Shown here piece by piece: positions 1 through 7,941 of a stretch of 22,545 nt of DNA. Source of the stretch: an archaeon. GTDB taxonomy: Archaea; Asgardarchaeota; Hermodarchaeia; Hermodarchaeales; Hermodarchaeaceae. A program made the position numbers and the translations under genes. Each line of letters begins with the position of its first letter. Position 1 is the stretch's first letter. The stretch lies in NCBI GenBank assembly GCA_016550425.1, contig JABXGS010000214.1, positions 1 through 22,545 of the forward strand, read 5' to 3'. Under the pieces are notes generated by a model. The model was not told where the DNA came from. It worked only from the letters and a program-made list of their open reading frames with translations, and made no database searches.

Positions 1-518
1 TCATAGGTTTTAATCAATGCCCGATTTTGTTCAAGCATATCATTTGTTTGTTTTTGCAAGGCTTCACGAAGCTGTTTAGACAGTCCTTCTAGATTTGATA
101 CAAACCGGGAGAGAACGGGCAACACAACTGCATAGCCCCCTTGTGTTGAGGGAAAGGAGAGGCTATTGAGGTCGCGCCCTAGTTTGATATCAAAAGTCAT
201 GATTGTAGCTTTCAATTCTTCAAGCTCAGTCATGTAAGATTTCAGTAATTCGATATGAAGACGTAATGAACGTGATAAATCCTCATCAACTTTAGGAATG
301 CTCTGATCGATTTGTTTTACAAGTCGGCGTTTCTTGGGACTAAGAGACCAACTTGTTTTTGCGTCTCTATCAAAGCCTTCAAGGGCTACAAGCTCCCGCC
401 CAGTATCCTCTAACGAGGTCTCGATTTCTGACGGAAGACCGCCCATTATTGTTTGGCATTTAGCGCTAACATCTTTGAGCATAGAGTAGTACTTGCGAAG
501 CTCTGCTAATGTCGTCAA
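1..518 (-). CDS. Partial helical/coiled-coil protein of unknown function, C-terminus beyond left edge
   Basis: An open minus-strand frame runs without a stop from 518 to the window edge, about 172 codons. No ATG lies at its beginning. I chose TTG at 518 because a GGGGG purine run lies just upstream and the encoded start (MTTLAELRKYYSMLKDV) is a natural amphipathic helix. An in-frame ATG at 482 is the alternative, and an in-frame TAG lies upstream near 559. The protein is rich in Leu, Glu, Lys and Gln, with heptad-like stretches (for example LKSYMTELEELKATIM and LEGLSKQLREALQKQ) and no membrane segment or signal peptide. I do not recognise a family. It is transcribed divergently from the methionine aminopeptidase gene. 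That it is coding is fairly safe; start and function are not. Confidence 0.55.
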   Translation of the reverse strand, partial: MTTLAELRKYYSMLKDVSAKCQTIMGGLPSEIETSLEDTGRELVALEGFDRDAKTSWSLSPKKRRLVKQIDQSIPKVDEDLSRSLRLHIELLKSYMTELEELKATIMTFDIKLGRDLNSLSFPSTQGGYAVVLPVLSRFVSNLEGLSKQLREALQKQTNDMLEQNRALIKTY

Positions 519-637
519 ATTCGGAGCCCCCGAGGTAAGTGGCTTACATCCACCTTCCTAACCATTGGAAAGTCTATTCTTAACTCTTTTGAGCCCAAGT
601 CAAACATGGAGCAATAGCTAAATTAAAGTCAACAGCC

Positions 638-671
638 GATTTTAACTAGTACCCACCCTTTTTCTTGGGTA
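638..671 (+). promoter_or_regulatory. Possible promoter and inverted repeat upstream of the methionine aminopeptidase gene
   Basis: The gap between the divergent genes (519-696) holds an A/T-rich stretch GATTTTAAC at about 638-646, a possible TATA element. It is followed by an inverted repeat TACCCA (650-655) / TGGGTA (666-671) with a 10-base pyrimidine-rich spacer. A start about 25 bases below the A/T box would fall near the end of the repeat, so the repeat could act as an operator or 5' hairpin. The match is short and could be chance. Confidence 0.22.
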
Positions 672-696
672 ATTTGTCTGGTTGGATTGAAAAGAG

Positions 697-1632
697 ATGG
701 CTGCTACGGAGAGACATGAAAAAGTCCGTGAAAAGCTATTAGAGGCTGGTAAAATTGCCTCCCAAGCCCTTGCATTCACGTGTGAACTCGTGAAAGTGGG
801 ATCTTCGTTACTCACAATCGCTGAGGCAGGCGAGAAGAAAATTCTGGAATTAGGAGGAAAACCAGCTTTTCCAATTAATATCTCAGTCAATCATCATGCT
901 GCCCACTACACGCCAGGTTTGGAGGACACGACTGAGGTACCTACACAGTCTCTTGTGAAAATTGATTTAGGAGCACATGTCGACGGGTATGTGGCGGATA
1001 ACGCTCGAACCGTGCTCGTGGGAGATGATGAAGCGCTCCAACAGCTTATTGTTGGGGCTGAAGCCGGATTACAAGCCGCTTTGGAAACGGCTCGATCGGG
1101 AATACGGATATGGCACTTATCGCAAGCCATCTCCAAAGCGATGCGCAAGGCAAACACCCGACCCATAGAGAACTTAACAGGCCATAGTATAGAACAATTT
1201 AATCTACATGCAGGGATTTCAGTACCCGCCGTAACCCATTCAATTAGTCGAGTAGCGTCCCCAAGATTAGAGGAACACATGGTTGTCGCAATTGAACCTT
1301 TTTCTACTTATAGCCGAAACCCCTACGTTGAGAATCTAGAACCCGGGCACATTTACGGTTTTACACCAAGGCGCAACCCCAAAGATGCTGAGTTGCGGAT
1401 GCTTTTCAGTAAGATGAAGATTGAATTTGTACAACTCCCCTTTGCCTCACGGTGGATGACAAAATTCGTAGAACCAAGTCAGATCACTCAAACACTTAAC
1501 AAACTTAGAGACCAAGGGTGCATTCACAATTATGCTCTCTTAGGGCTTCGGGATGAAAATTCCATTGCTCAAGCAGAGCATACAATTATTGTAGAAAAGA
1601 AGGGATGTACAGTAACTACTACACGCCCTTAA
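697..1632 (+). CDS. map: Methionine aminopeptidase, type II (archaeal)
   Basis: This enzyme removes the initiator methionine from nascent proteins in the cytosol, using a dinuclear metal centre. The 311-residue product has the five expected ligands: Asp90 (KIDLGAH), Asp101 (VADNART), His163 (LTGHSIE), Glu200 (VAIEPF) and Glu294 (QAEHTI). The spacing matches archaeal type II enzymes such as that of Pyrococcus furiosus. The insert between His163 and Glu200 that marks type II enzymes is present (FNLHAGISVPAV). A conserved His cluster (NHHAAHY) lies at 65-71. Length is usual for the family (about 295-310). The ATG at 697 follows a purine-rich stretch (GAAAAGAG). The M20 peptidase gene starts 18 bases after the stop, so the two probably share a transcript. 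Confidence 0.95.
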   Translation: MAATERHEKVREKLLEAGKIASQALAFTCELVKVGSSLLTIAEAGEKKILELGGKPAFPINISVNHHAAHYTPGLEDTTEVPTQSLVKIDLGAHVDGYVADNARTVLVGDDEALQQLIVGAEAGLQAALETARSGIRIWHLSQAISKAMRKANTRPIENLTGHSIEQFNLHAGISVPAVTHSISRVASPRLEEHMVVAIEPFSTYSRNPYVENLEPGHIYGFTPRRNPKDAELRMLFSKMKIEFVQLPFASRWMTKFVEPSQITQTLNKLRDQGCIHNYALLGLRDENSIAQAEHTIIVEKKGCTVTTTRP

Positions 1633-1650
1633 GAATGGAGTGATCACTTT

Positions 1651-2988
1651 ATGGAGTATCAGAGCATTTTACAGAAACTCATTTCATTACCTACAGTCAA
1701 TGATCCTGCGAAGGAGGTGCGTCCCACTCGAGAGTGCCCCGAATTCCTACATGAAAAGCTCTCTGAGATTGGCTTCAATTCGATAATTCTTGAAAAGAAC
1801 GGCTTCTACTCTGTTTTAGGAATCTATGGAAAAGGTCGTCCCGTTACGTTACTTATTTCTCATTTTGATGTGGTGCCCATTGGTCCCGGATGGACGACTG
1901 ACCCTTTTGAATTAACCGTGCGCGACAGATTTGGCTATGGACGAGGAACCGCAGATGATAAGGGAAATACGACTGCACTCCTCCTCTCAGCTGAGGAGAT
2001 TCCTCATCAGAAAATTAAGGGTACCGTTGCTTTTGCGATGACGGGCGATGAGGAAATTGGTGGCACCAATGGAGCTACTGCAGTTCGTTCAAAACTCGAA
2101 AAACAGCACTTGTTTCCGAATTATTTGATTACTGCAGATGGGGTGGGTATGCAGATTGTTACTCGCCGTCGGAACACTGTCTCGGTCTCAGTTAGTGTTC
2201 CTCAACACCCTTTACAGTATGATGGAGCTGTTGAAACACACCGATTCACTACGGATTACGTTGGCCGAGCATCCCGTCATTCAGCTTACTTCATACCCGG
2301 AGTGGACCGACATGCCCTCCTTGCGGCATCGAATTTTCTACTTCAAAATCCACACATGAGAGTCACCTCGACAGCGGGCAGTTATGTCAAAAGTAATGTT
2401 GTCCCAGACTGGTTTGAGCTCGAAGTTATCAACCCACAAGCTTCCGCCAACCAAGCAAACTATAAGATTGATCAAAATCTTACTACGCTTCTTCAAGCGT
2501 TACTTCCAATTTCACGAGTGCAGTTTACTACGAATCTCAGTGATTATGGAATTACATTTTGTCCTAATTTGCTGTTTGAACGCGAAAATCGCTGGGAAGT
2601 TTATTTTGATGGACGTGCAATGACCAACGATGTCCAGGCAGTAAGGAAAGCATTGAACGCAGTGTTAGCAGAGAAGCTCGCTGGCATTGATTATCAAATG
2701 AAAGTTCGATTAGGAAAAGCTTTCATGAATACAGCCACTAATTCCCAATTAGTACGAGTTGCACAAAAGGTCGCACAGGAATTGGGTCAAAAGACAAGCC
2801 CAATTGAATTAGGGGGGGCTAGTGATACGCGGCATTTTACAGACCGGCCCATTCAAGCTATCGACTTTGGTCCTATTGGGTATGGGATCCATGGTTCCGA
2901 TGAACATGTTCTCCTTGAATCCATTCCTCAAACCGCAAAATTCTATACTTCTGTTGTTCGGGCCCTCCATTCATCTTTCAAACCTTAG
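1651..2988 (+). CDS. M20 family metallopeptidase / amidohydrolase (ArgE/DapE/PepV-like)
   Basis: The product is a 445-residue zinc-dependent peptidase or deacylase of the M20 (ArgE-DapE-carboxypeptidase G2-PepV) superfamily. Visible motifs in order are His71 with Asp73 (ISHFDVVP), bridging Asp102 (GRGTADDKGN), catalytic Glu134 and metal-binding Glu135 (TGDEEIGG), Asp163 (TADGVG) and a late His in YGIHGSDEHV. The central stretch (about 180-300) should be the dimerisation (lid) domain. Substrate cannot be read from sequence; a dipeptidase or an N-acyl amino acid deacylase is possible. The start is supported by GGAGTGAT about eight bases before ATG. Its stop overlaps the end of the convergent MFS gene by four bases. 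Linkage to map suggests peptide or amino-acid recycling, which is inference. Confidence 0.88.
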   Translation: MEYQSILQKLISLPTVNDPAKEVRPTRECPEFLHEKLSEIGFNSIILEKNGFYSVLGIYGKGRPVTLLISHFDVVPIGPGWTTDPFELTVRDRFGYGRGTADDKGNTTALLLSAEEIPHQKIKGTVAFAMTGDEEIGGTNGATAVRSKLEKQHLFPNYLITADGVGMQIVTRRRNTVSVSVSVPQHPLQYDGAVETHRFTTDYVGRASRHSAYFIPGVDRHALLAASNFLLQNPHMRVTSTAGSYVKSNVVPDWFELEVINPQASANQANYKIDQNLTTLLQALLPISRVQFTTNLSDYGITFCPNLLFERENRWEVYFDGRAMTNDVQAVRKALNAVLAEKLAGIDYQMKVRLGKAFMNTATNSQLVRVAQKVAQELGQKTSPIELGGASDTRHFTDRPIQAIDFGPIGYGIHGSDEHVLLESIPQTAKFYTSVVRALHSSFKP

Positions 2989-4265
2989 GGAGCCCGTTCA
3001 GGTCCAGGAATTGGTGGCACCGTTGGAGCGGGGACTTTTACAAGAGTCTCATTAATGGTGAGATACCCCATAGAAACAATGATTCGAATAACGACTATGG
3101 TTAGCATCATCGCTATAACAACACTTGCATAGGGAAGAAACGAGACCATGTAATCTAGCAAGAGACCAGAAACCATGGCAGCACAAAAAGCGCTGAGTCC
3201 CGTGAAGAAGTTGAATAACGCAACGACAGTACCACGATAGACCTTTGGAGCAGAATCAAGAAGCCATGCTGTGCTACTAACGATGAATAATCCTGTTAGA
3301 AAGCCACCGGCGATATTACTTGGTAAAAGAAACCAAAAATTGCCTGTGATTGCGCCTAGTGCATGAGAAAGAGGAGCAAGAAAGATGACTGATCGACTTA
3401 CAATGATAATGGGTTTGCGACCATACCGATCAGTAAGGACACCTCCACTGAGTTGGGCGATTCCTGAACTGATACTGAAAATCGCAGTGAAAAAGGCGAT
3501 GAAAAATAAATCGATATTTAGGATGCCTCGCGTTATGATTGGGAAAAGTGGCCAAGCGGCACCCATTGCAGCAAAGAAGAGCGTGTTTACAATTAAAAAT
3601 CGTCTGAAGTGTGGTGTGCGTTTGATTGAATCTCGAATCTGAAATAAGCGACGTTTTGAAGGTCGCACGGTTTCGCTGAGAACTAACACACAAATAACGG
3701 CGATAGCCATCGAAACAGCTGCAGTATACATAGGCACTTGATACTGGGCTAGGCCCGTCAATCCAATAGAAACAGCAACGAAGCCTACAGTGACTAGAGA
3801 AACTGCTGAGGCTATTGTTCCGATTGCTGTTATGATTCCTACAAATCGCCCTCGCCCAGTTATTGTGGTAAGATCCCCGAGGAGACCATTCCAAGCGGGG
3901 ATAGCAGCGCTTCCAATGATGGTCGGAACCAAAAGGAGTAGGATTAGGTGCCAGGCATTCGTAGCGAACGGAACCAGGGCTGCTGTCATGCCAATGGCGA
4001 GTAGCCCTAAGAATAGAAATGGTCGTCGTCCAAAGCGATCAGTTAGGCTCCCCCAAGCCCACTGCATGGAGGCGTTACCGAGGGTTTGAACACCAGTTAC
4101 AGTGCTTTGTTGCACTCCAGTTGCACCAAGATCAACGGCGAGAGCACCCGTATAAGCCCACAGGAGATTAGCGCCAACTTGCCAAGAGGACCAGAGTGTC
4201 GCCACTTGGATTGGTTGCTGACTTAGCGGCGTCTCTTCGGCAGTAGGGTTTTGGGTCAAAATCAT
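2985..4265 (-). CDS. MFS transporter, 12 predicted membrane helices
   Basis: The product is a 426-residue inner-membrane permease of the major facilitator superfamily. Two copies of MFS motif A mark the two halves: GSLTDRFGRRP at about 72-82 (loop 2-3) and GGVLTDRYGRKP at about 274-285 (loop 8-9). Roughly twelve hydrophobic helices separate short charged loops, with the long central loop at about 198-222 (RPSKRRLFQIRDSIKR). Both termini are predicted cytoplasmic, and the tail is proline-rich (VPAPTVPPIPGPERAP). The subfamily and substrate are not recognisable; multidrug or small-metabolite export is the usual guess. It is divergent from the SHMT-like gene, with about 117 bases between starts, and convergent with the M20 gene, where the stop codons overlap in TTAG (2985-2988). 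Confidence 0.88.
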   Translation of the reverse strand: MILTQNPTAEETPLSQQPIQVATLWSSWQVGANLLWAYTGALAVDLGATGVQQSTVTGVQTLGNASMQWAWGSLTDRFGRRPFLFLGLLAIGMTAALVPFATNAWHLILLLLVPTIIGSAAIPAWNGLLGDLTTITGRGRFVGIITAIGTIASAVSLVTVGFVAVSIGLTGLAQYQVPMYTAAVSMAIAVICVLVLSETVRPSKRRLFQIRDSIKRTPHFRRFLIVNTLFFAAMGAAWPLFPIITRGILNIDLFFIAFFTAIFSISSGIAQLSGGVLTDRYGRKPIIIVSRSVIFLAPLSHALGAITGNFWFLLPSNIAGGFLTGLFIVSSTAWLLDSAPKVYRGTVVALFNFFTGLSAFCAAMVSGLLLDYMVSFLPYASVVIAMMLTIVVIRIIVSMGYLTINETLVKVPAPTVPPIPGPERAP

Positions 4266-4382
4266 CGCCTGCAGTTAAGGTCAGCCTTCCGGTGTTAGTG
4301 TTGAAAAAGCTTGTTCAACCACATACATTCTAATGAAAGGAATACCAGAAGTCCCAATGACCAGCTTTGGAGTCGATTAATC

Positions 4383-5576
4383 ATGTGTGCTGAAATTGCT
4401 GAAAAAATCCATTCAAGTATGCGCAAACATGAGGACTGGCGGCAACATTGCTTGAACCTTATTCCCTCCGAGAATCTGACAAGCCCACAAGTCCGAGCCA
4501 TGTTAGCATCAGATTTTGGCCATCGCTATGCTTGGGATGAGCCATGGTATGGTGGACAGAAATATTCAGTGGAAGTGGAAAAACTCGCCATCAATGCTGC
4601 AAAGAAACTGTTTCATGCACAATATGCAAATGTTCGGCCCCTATCAGGGCACCTTTCACTTATGGCCGTAATCATGGGAATATGTCGACCTAATGATCCC
4701 ATTCTCATTTCGCATTTTGATAATGGTGGATATCCGCTAAACCTTCAGGCTCGGTTTCCGTTAGAGGTTCATTATCTCCCCTATCTTGCTGATAATTATT
4801 CGATGGATATTCAAGGGGCGATTCAACAGGTGGAACAGATTCGTCCAAAGATCCTCATTTTAGGTGCGAGTATTATTCTAAAGCCACATCCGGTATCTGA
4901 GTTAGCAAAGATATGCCAAGAGGTAGGTACTATCTTGGTCTATGATGGTTCCCATGTTCTTGGGTTAATCGCAGGCGGGCAATTTCAGAACCCATTTCAA
5001 GAAGGCGCACAGATTATGCTTGGGAGCACACATAAGACCCTTTTCGGTCCACAGGGAGGAATTGTGCTAGTAAAAAACAATGCTGAACTCGCGGAACAGA
5101 TTGATTTTACTTTGCGCCCAAATCCAGTCTTAGTTGATAATTATCACCACCATCGAGTGGCAGCGCTTGGCATTGCCCTAACAGAACTCCTTGCCTTTGG
5201 CAAAGATTATGCAAAGCAGGTTGTAAACAATTCACAGCAGTTAGCGAAAGAACTAGCAGAAAGGCAAATTCCCCTTATTGGAGAAGCCTGGGGGTATACA
5301 AGATCCCATCAAGTTTTGTTACACACCGAGAATTTCAACCAAGGTGAAAAAATGTGTGCCAGATTAGAGGCTGCTGATATCATTGCTGATGCCGGGGTTC
5401 GTTTAGGATCTCAGGAGATAACTCGTCGAGGAATGAAATCCGATCAGATGCCAATCGTTGCTAATTTAATCGCAAGATGTCTTCAAGGCGAGACACCGAA
5501 GACGATCAAAGCAGAAGTCCATTTGCTCACCCGTCAATTCCAAACACCAATCTATTGTTTTGATTATGAAGTGTGA
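4383..5576 (+). CDS. Serine hydroxymethyltransferase-like PLP-dependent enzyme (divergent)
   Basis: This fold-type I PLP enzyme resembles archaeal glycine/serine hydroxymethyltransferase. I chose ATG 4383 (397 residues): GGAG lies about ten bases upstream, and the known family start aligns with MCAEIAEKIHSSMRKHEDW. An in-frame ATG at 4311 would add 24 unlike residues. Numbered from 4383, it shows LIPSEN (26-31), a phosphate/PLP region with Asp188 and His191 (YDGSHVLGLIAGG), the Schiff-base Lys218 in GSTHKTLFGPQGG, and the carboxylate-binding Arg340 (GVRLGSQEITRRGMK). Two features are odd. The Glu-Gly-x-Pro-Gly-Lys-Arg segment after HRYA is shortened to WDEPW, and the PLP-stacking His of the GGH motif is Tyr117 (DNGGYPL). 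Canonical SHMT activity is therefore uncertain; an aldolase or related reaction is possible. Confidence 0.8.
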   Translation: MCAEIAEKIHSSMRKHEDWRQHCLNLIPSENLTSPQVRAMLASDFGHRYAWDEPWYGGQKYSVEVEKLAINAAKKLFHAQYANVRPLSGHLSLMAVIMGICRPNDPILISHFDNGGYPLNLQARFPLEVHYLPYLADNYSMDIQGAIQQVEQIRPKILILGASIILKPHPVSELAKICQEVGTILVYDGSHVLGLIAGGQFQNPFQEGAQIMLGSTHKTLFGPQGGIVLVKNNAELAEQIDFTLRPNPVLVDNYHHHRVAALGIALTELLAFGKDYAKQVVNNSQQLAKELAERQIPLIGEAWGYTRSHQVLLHTENFNQGEKMCARLEAADIIADAGVRLGSQEITRRGMKSDQMPIVANLIARCLQGETPKTIKAEVHLLTRQFQTPIYCFDYEV

Positions 5577-5692
5577 TTGAACCAGAAAATTGAGTATTTT
5601 GTGATACGCGAGATTTCGTTCTTCTCAAAGTGTTAGCCACAAAGTTTTTTGAATACGCTTCTTGATAGTCTAGTACTGATAGGGGAATTCTT

Positions 5693-6784
5693 ATGCCCAC
5701 TGAGTTACCTGAGGAGCCAAGTAATTCTTCTGAAAAGAAATGGAGATTCCGCAGACCAGGAGAGCAAACCAAGGAGTCTGCAATGGAAACAGTTGAGGAG
5801 CCATCCATTGATGATTCTGAAACAATCGTGGAGGAGTCTTCTGAAGAAGCGGATTTTGAAATCGATGATGAATCCATAGAAGTAGAATCAGTCAGCCAAG
5901 AAGATGAAGTGATTATTGAACGGTCTGATGAGGAACTAGTTGAGGAAAGCACCGAAGAAGAGGAAAGTCCTCTAGAGGAAGTTGAGGATACTTTCGTAGC
6001 AGCTGAGAGGGAAGAAGCCAGTGAAGAAAACCAGAAACTTACTCAACAGGTTGCTGATTTGCTTCAGCAAGTTGAGGAGATTAATACTAAGAAAATTGCT
6101 CTGTCAGATCAGGTTAAGGATCTGAGTGAGCAACTGGACCAAGCGAACAATGATAATGCTGAACGCCAAGAACAAATATCTCAATTGCAAGAGAAACTCG
6201 ATGAAATGATCGCCAGCGATAAGGAGAAATCCAAACAGCTCAAAGACATGAGCACAAAATTATCATCAACAGAACAGACGAATATGAAATTAGAAGAGGA
6301 CATTAAGACAGCAGAAAACACTGCAAAAGAAAGAGAAGAGCATCTGTTAACTCAACTGGAAGCCATGGCTGAACGCATGGGGAAATTACGCGAGGTCGTG
6401 AAAAAGCGTGATGAAGAGCTACTGGCTCTGCAAAAGGATATACTCGTGAAAAAAGATATTGCTCAAGATGCACAGGAAGAAGTGTCACAGCTCAGAACTG
6501 TGAGTATTGTACAACGTGAAGCAGTGCAGGACACAACCGTCCTGCAGCGGCGAGTCACTGATCTGGAAGTCGAACTTGAGCGGTTGAAGAAAGCCCTCGA
6601 AAAAGATCCCAAGTACCGAATATACATGTTAGTACGTGAAACAGGTCAGCGAACCCTCGAAGAACTCAGTAAAATCCTAGGTGTTGGTGTCTATGAGGCA
6701 CGGCGTCGAGTCCAAGAGTTAGTTCGCGGGGGTTTATTGGAACTGAAAGGCGAAGCAGTTACAATTAAACGACGTGACAAGTAA
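5693..6784 (+). CDS. Acidic coiled-coil protein with C-terminal winged helix-turn-helix
   Basis: The 363-residue soluble protein has three parts. Residues 1-105 are very acidic (runs of Glu, Asp and Ser) and probably disordered, with one basic patch KKWRFRRPGEQ at 15-25. Residues about 108-302 are a long heptad-rich coiled coil. Residues about 305-360 look like a winged helix: helix YRIYMLVRE, helix TLEELSKILG, recognition helix VYEARRRVQELVRGG, then a strand pair LLELKGEAVTIKR. The tail resembles archaeal ArsR/MarR-type wHTH modules that follow a coiled-coil dimeriser. I do not recognise a named family. The start ATG follows GGGG (5683-5686). A role in DNA or chromatin organisation, or as a transcription regulator, is inference. 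It sits in the plus-strand run before the CorA-like gene, but a possible promoter at 6804 suggests separate transcription. Confidence 0.8.
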   Translation: MPTELPEEPSNSSEKKWRFRRPGEQTKESAMETVEEPSIDDSETIVEESSEEADFEIDDESIEVESVSQEDEVIIERSDEELVEESTEEEESPLEEVEDTFVAAEREEASEENQKLTQQVADLLQQVEEINTKKIALSDQVKDLSEQLDQANNDNAERQEQISQLQEKLDEMIASDKEKSKQLKDMSTKLSSTEQTNMKLEEDIKTAENTAKEREEHLLTQLEAMAERMGKLREVVKKRDEELLALQKDILVKKDIAQDAQEEVSQLRTVSIVQREAVQDTTVLQRRVTDLEVELERLKKALEKDPKYRIYMLVRETGQRTLEELSKILGVGVYEARRRVQELVRGGLLELKGEAVTIKRRDK

Positions 6785-6803
6785 ACAAAGGCAAGTTTTC
6801 AAT

Positions 6804-6858
6804 CTTTTAATACCCCCTCCAATACATACATGAACAACTCCTCCTAATTATCGGAGGG
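6804..6858 (+). promoter_or_regulatory. Putative promoter and ribosome-binding-site hairpin of the CorA-like gene
   Basis: A TATA-like CTTTTAATA lies at about 6803-6811, so transcription should begin near 6832-6836. The short leader that results starts with CCTCC (6840-6844), which can pair with GGAGG (6853-6857) across an eight-base loop. GGAGGG (6853-6858) is the likely ribosome binding site for ATG 6870, so this small GC-rich hairpin would cover it. A second CCCCTCC lies at 6814-6820. Whether the hairpin regulates translation is inference. Confidence 0.33.
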
Positions 6859-6869
6859 CCCGAAGCCAA

Positions 6870-7886
6870 ATGATCCAAGTGTATTACACACAAAAAGATG
6901 AGTTCCACAAACTGGCAAAAAGCGAGGATTTTCAAAAAATCTGGCGTGATACAGACTTCATTTGGCTTTCTGCAATAAATCCAACCGCAGAAGAATACAA
7001 TCAACTCGGTTTGTTTTTATCCGTTGATTCCAAAAGCCTTTCACGGGTTTTTGAACGAACCCTTGAAGGTCGGTATCACCGTTTCTACGATTACTCAGCA
7101 TTCCACGTCCCCACCGTAATTGCCAAACCAGTTCAACTTTTAGAACCCGTCTTAATCCTTTTAGGAGAGAAAATGGTTGCCACGGTTGGAAAGAACATTC
7201 CACCGGATGCCATTGAAGAAGTTGAACAAACACTGCGAAACCTTGTATCCGCTGGAATGGAAATTTCGCCTTCTTTGGTTTCCGTTCGTATTGTACAAGA
7301 GCTCATTGAAAGGAATACCCTCATCATTAACCAAATTATTGAAGCAACAAAGGAACTGGAATCAAAATACGCTGACATTAACATTAACACATTATTAGCG
7401 GAGATTCAACGAATTCGCGCCCTTCAAAACGAATTCTATCAACATCTTACAACCCAGCGACATTTTGTAGACATGATGCTACAACACGTTCCACGATACC
7501 TCCACCTCAATGATGAACTACGAGCACTCCTTGACACAACTATTGGCGAATTAGAACGCCAACAACAGTCACTAGAAATCAATGCCCGTAACCTGACGGA
7601 CCTAGTTTCATTGCATTCGATTTTACTCGCCAATCGGTTGAACCGAATAATCGTCATCCTTACTGCAATCACAGTGACTGTGGCCGTACCCTCTCTGATA
7701 GCCAATATTTTAGGCATGTATAACATTTTTTGGCCATTCCCAATCCTCTATCTTCCAAATGGGATTCCAATCTATACATGGCAAATCCAATTATCAATCA
7801 TGATTCCTGCAATCCTTATACCCATTGCGTGGGTAATAAGGAAAGGCTGGATTGGATTCTCAGCGCCTCCCCGGGAAAAGAAATAA
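6870..7886 (+). CDS. CorA-like divalent cation channel with variant GMN motif
   Basis: The 338-residue membrane protein has CorA architecture: a soluble alpha/beta N-terminal domain (about 1-130), long helices (about 135-258) and two C-terminal membrane helices (about 260-281 and 304-323) ending in a basic tail (RKGW...PREKK). CorA proteins are pentameric Mg2+, Co2+ or Zn2+ channels in the cytoplasmic membrane. The pore-mouth signature of the family is Tyr-Gly-Met-Asn directly after the first membrane helix. Here the sequence is ILGMYNIFWP (280-289), so a Tyr stands between Met and Asn, or replaces the Asn. The context VPSLIANILGM otherwise matches the family. The start follows GGAGGG. The CoA-transferase pair follows after 55 bases with no evident functional tie. 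Ion selectivity cannot be assigned. Confidence 0.82.
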   Translation: MIQVYYTQKDEFHKLAKSEDFQKIWRDTDFIWLSAINPTAEEYNQLGLFLSVDSKSLSRVFERTLEGRYHRFYDYSAFHVPTVIAKPVQLLEPVLILLGEKMVATVGKNIPPDAIEEVEQTLRNLVSAGMEISPSLVSVRIVQELIERNTLIINQIIEATKELESKYADININTLLAEIQRIRALQNEFYQHLTTQRHFVDMMLQHVPRYLHLNDELRALLDTTIGELERQQQSLEINARNLTDLVSLHSILLANRLNRIIVILTAITVTVAVPSLIANILGMYNIFWPFPILYLPNGIPIYTWQIQLSIMIPAILIPIAWVIRKGWIGFSAPPREKK

Positions 7887-7941
7887 GGAATCTCCAAAGC
7901 TCTCAGAATCTGAGATACCAAACATCAAGGTCGAATGAATT

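Noticed and set aside
649..661. A 13-base match, AGTACCCACCCTT, shared with about 18628-18640
   Set aside because: A match of this length is expected a few times by chance in a window of this size, and the flanks do not agree.
906..1280. 124-codon minus-strand frame opposite the methionine aminopeptidase gene
   Set aside because: It is antisense to a gene with all catalytic residues in place, has no independent ribosome binding site and gives no meaningful protein.
3430..3894. 154-codon minus-strand frame inside the MFS gene
   Set aside because: It lies in another frame of the same strand as the MFS gene, whose motif A copies and membrane helices are clear; its Ser/His/Arg/Cys-rich translation is typical of a shadow.
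5527..5952. 141-codon minus-strand frame rich in Ser opposite the acidic coiled-coil gene
   Set aside because: The Ser/Asp-rich translation is simply the complement of GAA/GAG/GAT-rich codons of the acidic N-terminus.
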